A stretch of 64,000 bases of DNA, from positions 62,001 to 126,000 of the forward strand of contig NZ_LZIF01000075.1 in NCBI RefSeq assembly GCF_001667145.1. The letters run 5' to 3'. The translations under genes and the position numbers were made by a program. Every line of letters starts with the position of its first letter. Position 1 is the first letter of the stretch. The notes under the pieces are model-generated. The model searched no databases, was not told the origin of the DNA, and worked only from the letters and a program-made list of their open reading frames with translations. Shown piece by piece: positions 15,692 to 25,006 of this stretch. This stretch comes from Mycobacterium sp. 852002-51971_SCH5477799-a. GTDB taxonomy: Bacteria > Actinomycetota > Actinomycetes > Mycobacteriales > Mycobacteriaceae.

Positions 15692-18409
15692 GTGCCCGCC
15701 ACGAAAACCACCACGAAGGCCAGCGAGGAACAAACCGCGCCGACGCTGATGCTGCTGGACGGCAACTCGCTGGCGTTTCGCGCGTTCTATGCGCTGCCCG
15801 CCGAGAACTTCAAAACCCGCGGCGGGCTGACCACCAACGCGGTCTACGGCTTCACCGCCATGCTGATCAACCTGCTGCGCGACGAAGCACCGACGCATAT
15901 CGCCGCGGCCTTCGACGTGTCCCGGCAGACCTTCCGCTCCGAGCGTTACCCGGAGTACAAGGCCAACCGCTCGGCAACGCCCGACGAGTTCCGCGGCCAG
16001 ATCGACATCACCAAGGAAGTCCTCGCGGCATTGGGCATCACCGTGCTCGCCGAGGAGGGATTCGAGGCGGACGACCTGATCGCCACCCTGGCCACGCAGG
16101 CCGAAAACGAAGGCTACCGGGTGCTGGTGGTCACCGGTGACCGCGACTCCTTGCAGTTGGTCAGCGACAACGTGACCGTGCTGTATCCGCGCAAGGGGGT
16201 CAGCGAGTTGACCCGGTTCACCCCGGATGCCGTCGTCGAGAAGTACGGGCTGACACCCCGGCAGTACCCCGACTTCGCCGCGCTGCGCGGCGATCCCAGC
16301 GACAACCTGCCGGGCATCCCCGGCGTGGGGGAGAAGACCGCCTCCAAGTGGATCGGCGAATACGGGTCGCTGCAGGGGCTGGTGGACAACGTCGACTCGG
16401 TGCGCGGCAAGGTGGGCGACGCGCTGCGCGCACACCTGGCCAGCGTCATCCGCAACCGTGAGCTGACCGATCTCGTCAAAGACGTGCCGCTGGCCCACAC
16501 CCCGGACACGTTGCGCCTGCAACCGTGGGATCGCGACCAGATTCACCGGCTTTTCGACGACTTGGAATTCCGGGTGTTGCGGGACCGGTTGTTCGAGACC
16601 CTCGCCGCGGTGGAGCCCGAGGTCGACGAGGGCTTCGACGTGCGCGGCGGCGCGCTGGAAGCCGGCGAGCTGGCCGTCTGGCTGGCCGAGCACAGCTCGG
16701 GAAAGCGGTTCGGCCTGGCCGTCGTCGGCACGCATTTGGCCTTCGACGCCGACGCCACCGCGCTGGCCATCGTCTCCGCCGATGGCGAGGGCCGCTACAT
16801 CGATACCGCGACGCTGGATCCCGAAGACGAAGCGGCGCTGGCGTCTTGGCTGGCCGATCCGGGTCCACCCAAGGCGCTGCACGAAGCCAAGCTGGCGATG
16901 CATGACCTGGCCGGGCGGGGCTGGACGCTGGCCGGCGTCACCTCCGACACCGCGCTGGCGGCCTACCTGGTGCGGCCCGGGCAGCGCAGCTTCTCCCTCG
17001 ACGACCTTTCGCTGCGCTACCTACGCCGCGAGCTGCGCGCGGAAAACCCTGAACAGCAGCAACTTTCGCTGCTCGACGATACCGAAGGCACCGACGACCA
17101 GGCCGTGCAGACGCTGATCTTGCGCGCCGTGGCGGTGCTGGATCTGGCCGACGCGCTCGACGAGGAACTGGCCCGCATCAACTCCACCTCGTTGTTGAGC
17201 GGCATGGAGCTGCCGGTACAGGCGGTGCTGGCGGGCATGGAAAATGCCGGCATCGCAGTCGATTTGGACCTGCTCACCGAGCTGCAGAGCGATTTCGCCC
17301 ACCAGATCCGCGACGCGGCCGAAGCGGCGTATGCGGTGATCGGCAAGCAGATCAATCTGGGCTCGCCAAAACAGTTGCAGACGGTGCTCTTCGACGAGCT
17401 GGAGATGCCGAAGACCAAGCGCACCAAGACCGGCTACACCACCGACGCGGATGCCCTGCAATCGCTTTTCGACAAGACCGGCCACCCGTTCCTGCAGCAT
17501 CTGCTCACCCACCGCGACGCCACTCGGCTCAAGGTCACGGTCGACGGGTTGCTGAACTCGGTGGCCTCGGACGGGCGCATCCACACCACGTTCAACCAAA
17601 CCATCGCCGCGACAGGCAGATTGTCGTCGACCGAGCCGAACCTGCAGAACATTCCGATCCGCACCGAGGCGGGCAGGCGCATCCGCGATGCGTTCGTCGT
17701 CGGCGACGGCTACAGCGAGCTGATGACGGCCGACTACAGCCAGATCGAGATGCGCATCATGGCCCACCTGTCCAAGGACGCAGGCCTCATCGAGGCGTTC
17801 AACACCGGCGAGGACCTGCACTCGTTCGTCGCCTCCCGGGCATTCGGCGTCCCGATCGAAGAGGTCACCGCCGAGCTGCGCCGCCGGGTCAAGGCGATGT
17901 CCTATGGCCTGGCCTACGGATTGAGCGCTTACGGGCTTTCCGCCCAGCTCAAGATCTCCACCGAAGAGGCCAAAGACCAGATGGAGCAATACTTCGCCAG
18001 ATTCGGCGGAGTGCGCGACTACCTGATGCAGGTCGTGGAGCAGGCCCGCAAGGACGGCTACACGTCGACGGTCTTCGGCCGCCGGCGCTACCTACCCGAA
18101 CTCGACAGCAGCAACCGTCAGGTGCGCGAAGCGGCCGAACGGGCGGCGCTCAACGCGCCGATCCAGGGCAGCGCGGCCGACATCATCAAGGTGGCGATGC
18201 TCGAAGTCGACAAGGCGATCAAGGATGCCGGGCTTACGTCTCGCATCCTGCTGCAGGTGCACGACGAGCTGTTGTTCGAGGTCGCGTCCGGCGAACGAGA
18301 TGAGCTGGAGGCGCTGGTGCGCGACAAGATGGGCGGCGCCTATCCGCTCGACGTCCCGCTGGAGGTGTCGGTGGGATACGGCCGTTCCTGGGACGCTGCG
18401 GCGCATTAA
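15692..18409 (+). CDS. polA: DNA polymerase I
   Basis: About 905 residues. An N-terminal 5' nuclease domain (MLLDGNSLAFRAFYALP; GDPSDNLPGIPGVGEKTA) is followed by a degenerate 3'-5' exonuclease-like region and the family A polymerase domain with TGRLSSTEPNLQNIPIR, the metal motif ADYSQIEMR, the O-helix RRVKAMSYGLAYG and the C-terminal VHDELLFE. It fills gaps in repair and removes Okazaki primers. The 3'-5' exonuclease acidic residues are not evident, as is usual in mycobacterial PolA. Two in-frame GTGs (15674, 15692) precede the first conserved residues; I prefer 15692. Confidence 0.96.
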   Translation: MPATKTTTKASEEQTAPTLMLLDGNSLAFRAFYALPAENFKTRGGLTTNAVYGFTAMLINLLRDEAPTHIAAAFDVSRQTFRSERYPEYKANRSATPDEFRGQIDITKEVLAALGITVLAEEGFEADDLIATLATQAENEGYRVLVVTGDRDSLQLVSDNVTVLYPRKGVSELTRFTPDAVVEKYGLTPRQYPDFAALRGDPSDNLPGIPGVGEKTASKWIGEYGSLQGLVDNVDSVRGKVGDALRAHLASVIRNRELTDLVKDVPLAHTPDTLRLQPWDRDQIHRLFDDLEFRVLRDRLFETLAAVEPEVDEGFDVRGGALEAGELAVWLAEHSSGKRFGLAVVGTHLAFDADATALAIVSADGEGRYIDTATLDPEDEAALASWLADPGPPKALHEAKLAMHDLAGRGWTLAGVTSDTALAAYLVRPGQRSFSLDDLSLRYLRRELRAENPEQQQLSLLDDTEGTDDQAVQTLILRAVAVLDLADALDEELARINSTSLLSGMELPVQAVLAGMENAGIAVDLDLLTELQSDFAHQIRDAAEAAYAVIGKQINLGSPKQLQTVLFDELEMPKTKRTKTGYTTDADALQSLFDKTGHPFLQHLLTHRDATRLKVTVDGLLNSVASDGRIHTTFNQTIAATGRLSSTEPNLQNIPIRTEAGRRIRDAFVVGDGYSELMTADYSQIEMRIMAHLSKDAGLIEAFNTGEDLHSFVASRAFGVPIEEVTAELRRRVKAMSYGLAYGLSAYGLSAQLKISTEEAKDQMEQYFARFGGVRDYLMQVVEQARKDGYTSTVFGRRRYLPELDSSNRQVREAAERAALNAPIQGSAADIIKVAMLEVDKAIKDAGLTSRILLQVHDELLFEVASGERDELEALVRDKMGGAYPLDVPLEVSVGYGRSWDAAAH

Positions 18410-18652
18410 CCCGGCGTATGGCGCATTCAGGCCGCCGAGCGCGTATCAGCTGCTCAAACGGTCGCCGAGTGGGCGTACCGCCCCCTTGCGGCAAACAAAG
18501 CGCGGGAAAATTTGCCGTGGTGTCAAATTCGGCGCGACCATTCGACGCGAATCGACGGCGCTGAGTTTGGCCAGCATGTGCACAGTCGAGTAGCCTCGAC
18601 AGGTAATCCCAATTGTCCCTACGACCAAACCTGTCCGGAGCAACCCAACAAC

Positions 18653-20089
18653 ATGCCGAGTCCCGCCGTCACCTCGCCGCAAGTAGCAGTCAACGACATT
18701 GGCTCGAGCGAGGACTTTCTCGCCGCAATAGACAAAACGATTAAGTACTTCAACGATGGGGACATCGTCGAGGGCACGATCGTCAAAGTGGACCGGGACG
18801 AGGTGCTCCTCGATATCGGCTACAAGACCGAAGGGGTCATCCCCGCCCGCGAACTCTCCATCAAGCACGATGTCGACCCCAATGAGGTCGTTTCCGTCGG
18901 TGATGAGGTCGAAGCCCTGGTCCTCACCAAGGAGGACAAAGAGGGTCGCCTGATCCTGTCCAAGAAGCGCGCGCAGTACGAGCGCGCCTGGGGCACCATC
19001 GAGGCGCTCAAGGAGAAGGACGAGGCGGTCAAGGGCACCGTGATCGAGGTGGTCAAGGGTGGCCTGATTCTCGACATCGGGCTGCGCGGCTTCCTGCCCG
19101 CCTCGCTGGTGGAGATGCGCCGGGTGCGCGATCTGCAGCCGTACATCGGCAAGGAGATCGAGGCCAAGATCATCGAGCTGGACAAGAACCGCAACAACGT
19201 GGTGCTGTCGCGGCGCGCCTGGCTGGAGCAGACCCAGTCCGAGGTGCGTAGCGAGTTCCTCAACCAGCTGCAGAAGGGCGCCATCCGCAAGGGTGTCGTC
19301 TCCTCCATCGTCAACTTCGGCGCGTTCGTCGACCTCGGCGGTGTGGACGGTCTGGTGCACGTTTCCGAGCTGTCCTGGAAGCACATCGACCACCCATCCG
19401 AAGTGGTGCAGGTCGGTGACGAGGTCACCGTCGAGGTACTCGACGTCGACATGGACCGTGAGCGGGTTTCGTTGTCGCTGAAGGCAACTCAGGAAGACCC
19501 GTGGCGCCACTTCGCCCGCACCCACGCGATCGGTCAGATCGTGCCGGGCAAGGTCACCAAGCTGGTCCCGTTCGGTGCGTTCGTGCGTGTCGAGGAGGGC
19601 ATCGAGGGTCTGGTGCACATCTCCGAGCTGGCGGAGCGCCACGTCGAGGTGCCCGACCAGGTGGTTGCCGTCGGCGACGACGCGATGGTCAAGGTCATCG
19701 ACATCGACCTGGAGCGCCGCCGGATCTCGTTGTCGCTCAAGCAGGCCAACGAGGACTACACCGAGGAGTTCGACCCGGCGAAGTACGGCATGGCCGATAG
19801 CTACGACGAGCAGGGCAACTACATCTTCCCCGAAGGCTTCGACTCCGAGACCAACGAATGGCTCGAGGGATTCGAGAAGCAGCGCAACGAGTGGGAGGCC
19901 CGCTACGCCGAGGCCGAGCGCCGGCACAAGATGCACACGACGCAGATGGAGAAGTTCGCCGCCGCCGAGGCCGCCGGGCACGCCGAGCAGGCACCGGGCA
20001 ATGGTGCTCCTCCGGAGAAGGCGGGCGGATCGCTGGCCAGCGATGCGCAATTGGCCGCTCTGCGGGAGAAACTCGCCGGCAACGCGTGA
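18653..20089 (+). CDS. rpsA: 30S ribosomal protein S1
   Basis: 478 residues with four S1 RNA-binding repeats. Typical lines are GDIVEGTIVKVDRDEVLLDIGYKTEGVIP in repeat one and two closely similar repeats, GFV-like GAFVDLGGVDGLVHVSELSW and GAFVRVEEGIEGLVHISELA. The C-terminus is acidic and disordered. S1 helps mRNA bind to the 30S subunit. The ATG of MPSPAVTSP at 18653 follows a CCGGAG site; the frame is open further upstream, but that part has no S1 character. Confidence 0.96.
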   Translation: MPSPAVTSPQVAVNDIGSSEDFLAAIDKTIKYFNDGDIVEGTIVKVDRDEVLLDIGYKTEGVIPARELSIKHDVDPNEVVSVGDEVEALVLTKEDKEGRLILSKKRAQYERAWGTIEALKEKDEAVKGTVIEVVKGGLILDIGLRGFLPASLVEMRRVRDLQPYIGKEIEAKIIELDKNRNNVVLSRRAWLEQTQSEVRSEFLNQLQKGAIRKGVVSSIVNFGAFVDLGGVDGLVHVSELSWKHIDHPSEVVQVGDEVTVEVLDVDMDRERVSLSLKATQEDPWRHFARTHAIGQIVPGKVTKLVPFGAFVRVEEGIEGLVHISELAERHVEVPDQVVAVGDDAMVKVIDIDLERRRISLSLKQANEDYTEEFDPAKYGMADSYDEQGNYIFPEGFDSETNEWLEGFEKQRNEWEARYAEAERRHKMHTTQMEKFAAAEAAGHAEQAPGNGAPPEKAGGSLASDAQLAALREKLAGNA

Positions 20090-20107
20090 CGCTTCCCTGA
20101 CCACGCC

Positions 20108-21286
20108 ATGCTGCGTATCGGCTTGACCGGTGGCATCGGCGCCGGCAAGTCGGCGCTGTCATCCACCTTCGCGCAGTGCGGTGCGGTCATCGTCGACGGG
20201 GACGTCATCGCGCGTGAGGTCGTTGAGCCGGGAACCGAGGGTCTCGCCTCCCTGGTCGAGGCGTTCGGAAGTGACATCCTGCTTCCGGACGGATCGCTGG
20301 ATCGACCGGCCCTGGCCGCCAAGGCTTTTCGCGACGACGAGGCTCGCAAGACGTTGAACGGGATCGTCCACCCGCTGGTGGGCAATCGCCGTTCGGAGAT
20401 CATCGCCTCGGTGCCCGAGGATTCTGTTGTAGTCGAAGACATTCCGCTGCTGGTGGAGTCCGGGATGGCGCCGCTGTTCCCGCTCGTCGTCATCGTGTTC
20501 GCCGATGTCGATGTGCGGCTGCGGCGCCTGGCCGACCAGCGCGGCATGCCGGAGGATGACGCTCGCGCGAGGATCGCCGCGCAGGCCAGCGACGAGCAGC
20601 GTCGGGCGGTCGCCGACATCTGGCTGGACAACTCGGGCAGCACGGAGGAGTTGGTCCAGCGCGCCCACGACGTGTGGAGCAACCGCATCGTCCCGTTCGC
20701 GCACAACCTGAGCGCGCGCCAGATCGCCCGGGCTCCGGCCCGGTTGGCTCCACCCGACCCCAGTTGGGCGGACCAGGCGCACCGAATCGTGAACCGCCTG
20801 CGGACCAGCTGCGGTCACCGCGCGCTGCGCGTCGACCACATCGGCTCGACCGCCGTGCCGGACCTCGCCGCCAAGGACGTCATCGACGTCCAGATCACCG
20901 TCGAATCCCTCGCCGTCGCAGACGAACTCGCCGAACCGTTGTTGTCCGCCGGGTACCCGCGCATCGAGCACATCACCGAGGACGTGGCCAAGGACGACGA
21001 AGCCGCCCTGTGGCGCAAGCGCATTCACGCCTCGGCCGACCCAGGCCGGCCGACGAACGTGCATATCCGGGTGGACGGCTGGCCCAATCAGCAGTTCGCC
21101 CTGCTGTTCGTCGACTGGCTCAAGGCCAATCCCGACGCCCGCGCCGACTATGTGAACGTCAAGCGCGCCGCCGAAAAGGGCGGTGGCGGAGACACTGCGG
21201 CCTACGTCGAGGCCAAGGAGCCGTGGTTCCTCAACGCCTACCGCCGGGCCTGGGAGTGGGCCGATTCGACGGGCTGGACGCCCTGA
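20108..21286 (+). CDS. coaE: Dephospho-CoA kinase fused to GrpB-like domain
   Basis: 392 residues. The N-terminal half is CoaE, with P-loop GLTGGIGAGKSALS and the LVVIVFADVDVRLRRLADQRGM lid region; it phosphorylates dephospho-CoA in the last step of CoA synthesis. The C-terminal half is a GrpB/UPF0157 domain (DHIGSTAVPDLAAKDVIDVQI; RKRIH; NVHIRV), a nucleotidyltransferase-like fold. The same fusion exists in M. tuberculosis Rv1631. It lies 18 bases after rpsA, suggesting cotranscription. Confidence 0.95.
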   Translation: MLRIGLTGGIGAGKSALSSTFAQCGAVIVDGDVIAREVVEPGTEGLASLVEAFGSDILLPDGSLDRPALAAKAFRDDEARKTLNGIVHPLVGNRRSEIIASVPEDSVVVEDIPLLVESGMAPLFPLVVIVFADVDVRLRRLADQRGMPEDDARARIAAQASDEQRRAVADIWLDNSGSTEELVQRAHDVWSNRIVPFAHNLSARQIARAPARLAPPDPSWADQAHRIVNRLRTSCGHRALRVDHIGSTAVPDLAAKDVIDVQITVESLAVADELAEPLLSAGYPRIEHITEDVAKDDEAALWRKRIHASADPGRPTNVHIRVDGWPNQQFALLFVDWLKANPDARADYVNVKRAAEKGGGGDTAAYVEAKEPWFLNAYRRAWEWADSTGWTP

Positions 21287-21293
21287 GACGCGC

Positions 21294-21707
21294 CTAGGGC
21301 AACGGTGCCCCGCACTGCAGCGCCCCGTTCATCGGGTCGGCACTGCCGGCCACCGGCCTGACCAATTGGTCGGATTGGACGAAAACGTTCTCGTCCACGT
21401 CGATTTCGCAGTGCACGTTCGCCGAGTACGGGAAGTGCACCACGACACGCATGCCGGCCTGCTGCGGATCGGGCAACACCGTGTCGGCTTCGAAAGCGTT
21501 GCCAGGCATCGAGCTCAGCGCGGCCGTGTTCGTCTGACCGCCGTTGATGACGAAGGTGGCCTGGCTCCCCGTCGTGACGCCGTCGACCCTGGCCCGATAG
21601 GTGATGTTGTGCAGATCCGCTCTCGCGATTGCCGGACTCAGCTGGGCGCCAGCGGCGATGACCGTCAGCGCGGCGATCGGCATCCACCTGCGGGATGTGG
21701 GGCTCAT
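21294..21707 (-). CDS. Secreted protein of unknown function
   Basis: A 137-residue exported protein with a signal peptide (MSPTSRRWMPIAALTVIAAG, cleavage near IARA) and a beta-rich domain with paired cysteines (HCEIDV and LQCGAP). The ATG at 21707 is preferred over the open extension to 21785, because it places a normal signal sequence at the N-terminus. The body (ITYRARVDGVTTGSQATFVI) recalls small mycobacterial secreted/MmpS-like beta domains, but I do not recognise the family. It is convergent with coaE. Confidence 0.7.
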   Translation of the reverse strand: MSPTSRRWMPIAALTVIAAGAQLSPAIARADLHNITYRARVDGVTTGSQATFVINGGQTNTAALSSMPGNAFEADTVLPDPQQAGMRVVVHFPYSANVHCEIDVDENVFVQSDQLVRPVAGSADPMNGALQCGAPLP

Positions 21708-21763
21708 AGCAGCTGAGATTACGCCCGACGTCGCCCGGTCCACCAGGCTGTTCGGCGGAGCCA

Positions 21764-22540
21764 CTAGGGCTGGCAATGGGGACACCAGAACGACATCCGG
21801 CCGCCGATCCGGTCATGGCGAAGGGCGCTGCCGCAGCGCGGGCAGTGCGGGTCCGGATCGTCGCGTGCCCCGGTGAGCCAACGCGGAAGGCCGGGCACCC
21901 GGCCGTGGCGTACCGCAGTGTGCAGCACTTGCGTCATCGCCCGATGCAACTCCTTGACGGCTTCGTCGTCCAACTCCGCAACCGGAACGGTGGGTCGTAT
22001 GCTGGCCCGCCAGCAGATTTCGTCGACGAGCAGATTGCCGAGGCCCGCGATCACCGACTGGTCCATCAGCGTCGGCTTCAGGCGACCGCGTCGCCCGGCC
22101 ACCACGTCGCGAAACTCGCGCAGCCCCATGTCTAGGGCGTCGGGCCCCTGCGGGCCCAGTACGTCGGCGAGGTCGTCCTGGTCGTCCGTCAGCCAGACCC
22201 CGCGCAGCTTGCGCAGGTCGGCATAGCGCAGTTCACCCTTGTCGAGCGACACCACCAGGCGCTCATACTTTTGTGGCTCGGCGCCCGCTTGGGTGTAGTA
22301 CGGGTGTCCGGTCATGCCACTGTGGATCAGGAGCGCCGGACCATCGGTCGGCAGTATCAGCCATTTGCCGTGCCGGTGCGGGGCACGGAAGCGACGCCCG
22401 ACCAGGCCCCGGGCGAGCGTGGTGGCGGAGGAGTTGCGCAAAATTCCGGGGTCGCGGACGTCTACGTCTTCAATCCGGCGGTGGGGCAAGGTCTTAGCGA
22501 GCTCGCGCCGGAACCCTTCGACATCCGGCAATTCAGGCAC
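21764..22540 (-). CDS. Fpg/Nei-family DNA glycosylase
   Basis: 258 residues. The N-terminus VPELPDVEGFRREL gives the catalytic proline and glutamate after removal of the initiator. The helix-two-turn-helix (QSVIAGLGNLLVDEICW) and a C-terminal zinc finger (CPRCGSALRH...CPHCQP) are present. It should excise oxidised bases and cut the abasic site. Choice between Fpg and Nei substrate classes cannot be made by eye. The GTG overlaps the end of the polymerase gene by eight bases, so it is the last gene of a ligase-polymerase-glycosylase operon. Confidence 0.9.
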   Translation of the reverse strand: MPELPDVEGFRRELAKTLPHRRIEDVDVRDPGILRNSSATTLARGLVGRRFRAPHRHGKWLILPTDGPALLIHSGMTGHPYYTQAGAEPQKYERLVVSLDKGELRYADLRKLRGVWLTDDQDDLADVLGPQGPDALDMGLREFRDVVAGRRGRLKPTLMDQSVIAGLGNLLVDEICWRASIRPTVPVAELDDEAVKELHRAMTQVLHTAVRHGRVPGLPRWLTGARDDPDPHCPRCGSALRHDRIGGRMSFWCPHCQP

Positions 22541-23423
22541 GAAGTTTCGCCAATCGTTCGCGCGGCCCAGCGAGGGAGCGGGCGTGCCGGAACATGTCTG
22601 CCCACGGATCACCCTGCCCAGCAACCCGTTTGGGAACATCGCGAATGCTGAACCGATCCGCCCGCAGACCGCGCGTGTCCAGTTCGTCCCACTCCAGCGG
22701 GGTGGCCACCGGCGCACCGCCGCGGGCCCGCACCGAGTAGGGGGCGACGGCGGTCTGCGCGTAGGCGTTGCGCATGACGTCGAGGTAAATGCGGCCATCG
22801 CGTTTGTCCTTGCGGGCCTCGACGGTGCGGTGCGCGTCGTCATCGGCGGCGACGACTTCGGCGACGTCACGGGCGAATTGGCGGACGGTGTCGAAGTCGG
22901 TTTCGGCGCGCAACGGCACCACCACATGTAGCCCGCGCGATCCGGTGGTCTGCACGTAGCGTGCCAGTCCCAGGTCATCGAGCACATCGGCCACCGCGTG
23001 GGCCGTCGCGCGCACCGCCGCGAAATCGGCGTCGGACGGGTCGAGATCGAAGACCAACCGGTCGGGATGGTGCAGGTTGCCCTGCCGCGACTGCCACACA
23101 TGCAACGTGATGCAATTCTGGTTGGCCAACCAGCGCAGCGCCTCCGGGCGTTCGGCCAGCGGATGCACCAGGGTGCCGCCCTCTTTGTCGACCTCGACCC
23201 CGCTCATCCAGTCCGGCAAGGTATCAGCGAAATCCTGCTGAACGAAGCCTTTTTCGCCAATGCCACGGGGGAACCGTTGCACGGTCAGCGCGCGGCCTTT
23301 CAGGTGCGGCAGCATGGTCTCGGCCACCTCGCCGTAGTAGTCGGCCAGGTCCCGCTTGGTGATCCCGTCCTTGCCGAACATGACCCGATCCGGGTGGGTG
23401 ATCTCGATGTCGATGCGCGTCAT
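22533..23423 (-). CDS. LigD-type polymerase domain protein (PrimPol/LigPol)
   Basis: A 296-residue stand-alone primase-polymerase domain of the LigD family, which adds ribo- or deoxynucleotides during end joining or gap repair. Hallmarks are THPDRVMFGKDGITKRDLADYY, QRFPRGIGEKGFVQQD, the metal-binding LVFDLDPSDADF, and GLHVVVPL. The ATG overlaps the ligase stop by one base (TGATG), and its own stop lies inside the glycosylase start region. M. tuberculosis LigD carries this domain fused to a nuclease and ligase; here the polymerase and ligase are separate genes. Confidence 0.92.
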   Translation of the reverse strand: MTRIDIEITHPDRVMFGKDGITKRDLADYYGEVAETMLPHLKGRALTVQRFPRGIGEKGFVQQDFADTLPDWMSGVEVDKEGGTLVHPLAERPEALRWLANQNCITLHVWQSRQGNLHHPDRLVFDLDPSDADFAAVRATAHAVADVLDDLGLARYVQTTGSRGLHVVVPLRAETDFDTVRQFARDVAEVVAADDDAHRTVEARKDKRDGRIYLDVMRNAYAQTAVAPYSVRARGGAPVATPLEWDELDTRGLRADRFSIRDVPKRVAGQGDPWADMFRHARSLAGPRERLAKLRA

Positions 23424-24433
23424 CAGCGTGTCTCCCGTACCACCTCTGCGGCGTCCTTGTCGATGCGCAGGCCCTCGTAGCGCGGATGACGGAGCTTGCC
23501 GTCGCGGGTCCACTCGGTAAACCCGATCTGCGCCACCACCTCCGGGCGCACCCAGCGAGCTCCGTTCTCGCGCACCAATCCACGGGTGAACGGCGGGGCC
23601 TCCTGTTCGAGCGGGGAGAGCCGCTTGTGCAGGCTGCGCAGCGTGGCCTCGTCGAACCCGGTGCCGACCTTGCCGGCGTAGACGAGGTCGCGGCTTTCTC
23701 CATGTCCTGTGTAGTAGCCGAGCAGCAACGCGCCCAGTTCGATTCGGCTGCCTTTCGGGTTGGTGTAGCCGCCCACGACGAATTCTTGGTCGCGGACGCA
23801 TTTGAATTTCAGCCAGTTCTTTGACCGGCCGCTGTTGTAGGTGGAGTCGGCCAGCTTGGCGATCACTCCTTCGTCGCCGCGCTCGCAGGCGGCGCGGTAG
23901 GCGCCGAGGCCGTCGCCGACCCGGTGCGCGGTGTTGCGCAACGGATCATCGAAGCTGATCGCATCGCGGAGTAGTCGCTTGCGCCAGCGCAGCGGCAGCG
24001 CGGTGGTATCCCTGCCGTCCAGGTGCAGCACATCGAACACGTAGTAGTAGACCCGGATTCGCGAGGCACGGGCCACCTCGGGGTCGGTGATACCCAGGCG
24101 TCCCTGCAGGCGGGCGAAGCTGGTGCGGCCTCCCTGGAACGCGACGACCTCACCGTCCACCACGAATCGGGTAGTGCGCTGGGCCGCGAGCGCATCGACC
24201 AGCTCCGGATAAGTTCCGTTGAGCGGCTTCCGATTTCGTGACAGCAGACGGACTTCGTCGCCGTCACGAAAGGCGAGGCAACGCATACCGTCGAATTTGC
24301 GTTCGAAAATCCACTGCGGGTCACAGAACCGTTCGTCGGTCAGGGTGGCCAGTGTGGGATCTCGCCAGACGGGCACCGGTTCGGCGTGCAGCGTTTCACG
24401 CACTGCATCGGGCAGACCGGCGATATCCGTCAT
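23423..24433 (-). CDS. ATP-dependent DNA ligase (LigD/LigC type)
   Basis: 336 residues: adenylation domain with the nucleotidyl-acceptor Lys46 in FERKFDGMRCLAF, motif III-like VYYYVFDVLHLDG, GDEGVIAKLADSTYNSGRSKNWLKFKC, then an OB-fold (VVGGYTNPKGSRIELGALLLGYY) and C-terminal motif region. It should seal nicks using ATP, in repair rather than replication, working with the coupled polymerase and glycosylase downstream. No Ku gene lies nearby. It starts 36 bases after the DUF402 gene. Confidence 0.92.
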   Translation of the reverse strand: MTDIAGLPDAVRETLHAEPVPVWRDPTLATLTDERFCDPQWIFERKFDGMRCLAFRDGDEVRLLSRNRKPLNGTYPELVDALAAQRTTRFVVDGEVVAFQGGRTSFARLQGRLGITDPEVARASRIRVYYYVFDVLHLDGRDTTALPLRWRKRLLRDAISFDDPLRNTAHRVGDGLGAYRAACERGDEGVIAKLADSTYNSGRSKNWLKFKCVRDQEFVVGGYTNPKGSRIELGALLLGYYTGHGESRDLVYAGKVGTGFDEATLRSLHKRLSPLEQEAPPFTRGLVRENGARWVRPEVVAQIGFTEWTRDGKLRHPRYEGLRIDKDAAEVVRETR

Positions 24434-24469
24434 TTCAAGTGCATACCCGCCGTCGGACCGTGAAAACGA

Positions 24470-24910
24470 CTACCGCCCGCGCCAGGTCAGTGACATGCCG
24501 TGGTGCGCCAGCCACCGCGACAGGTCATAGCCGTTGGCCGCCAAGCCATCGACGGCCGCCACGGCTCGTCGCACCGCCCGCTCGGCGGCCTCGGGGGTCA
24601 GCAGGCCGTGGCGAACGGCGTCCAGCAGTTCGTCGACATCGGTGAGTCCGGCTCTGGCGCCGGTGCGGACCTCGATGTCCAGATAGTGGTCTTCGGAATG
24701 CCACACGGTGGCGCCGGGCAGGTATTCGCCGACATCCAGGTAGTAGTCATGGTCGCGTTCATGCCCGGGATTGAAGTGAAACACGGTGGCGCGCAGGCCC
24801 AACGACGGTAGTAGCCAGGATTCGAGGTAGTGGAACTGGGCGCGACCGGGGGTGGGGCGGGCTATGTAGAGGCCCCACGGTTGCACCGCGTATTCGTCGA
24901 CGGCCCGCAC
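24470..24910 (-). CDS. DUF402-family protein
   Basis: At least 146 residues, matching the DUF402 fold (phosphatase-like; Rv1632c position). Conserved text includes AVQPWGLYIARP, FHYLESWLLPSLGLRATVFHFN and HDYYLDVGEY. The coordinates use the first GTG. The frame is open a further 22 codons upstream and reads HPPKHETFDLLASTNTDPKG, which looks like real protein, up to a TAG at 24988. That extension has no ATG, GTG or TTG, only an ATT (24976) and a CTG. The true start is therefore probably non-canonical. It follows the FHA-ABC gene closely on the same strand. Confidence 0.85.
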   Translation of the reverse strand: MRAVDEYAVQPWGLYIARPTPGRAQFHYLESWLLPSLGLRATVFHFNPGHERDHDYYLDVGEYLPGATVWHSEDHYLDIEVRTGARAGLTDVDELLDAVRHGLLTPEAAERAVRRAVAAVDGLAANGYDLSRWLAHHGMSLTWRGR

Positions 24911-25006
24911 GATGCCTTTGGGATCGGTGTTGGTGCTGGCCAGAAGGTCGAACGTCTCGTGCTTGGGCGGGTGAATGGTGTCACCCTACCGCTGCCGGGC
25001 GAGCCG

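Noticed and set aside
15509..16903. 464-codon antisense frame over polA, and a 322-codon one further on.
   Set aside because: Antisense of the polymerase; no domain and no start signal.
18446..20104. 552-codon antisense frame over rpsA.
   Set aside because: Shadow of rpsA: repetitive Leu/Gly/Asp composition reflects the S1 repeats in reverse.
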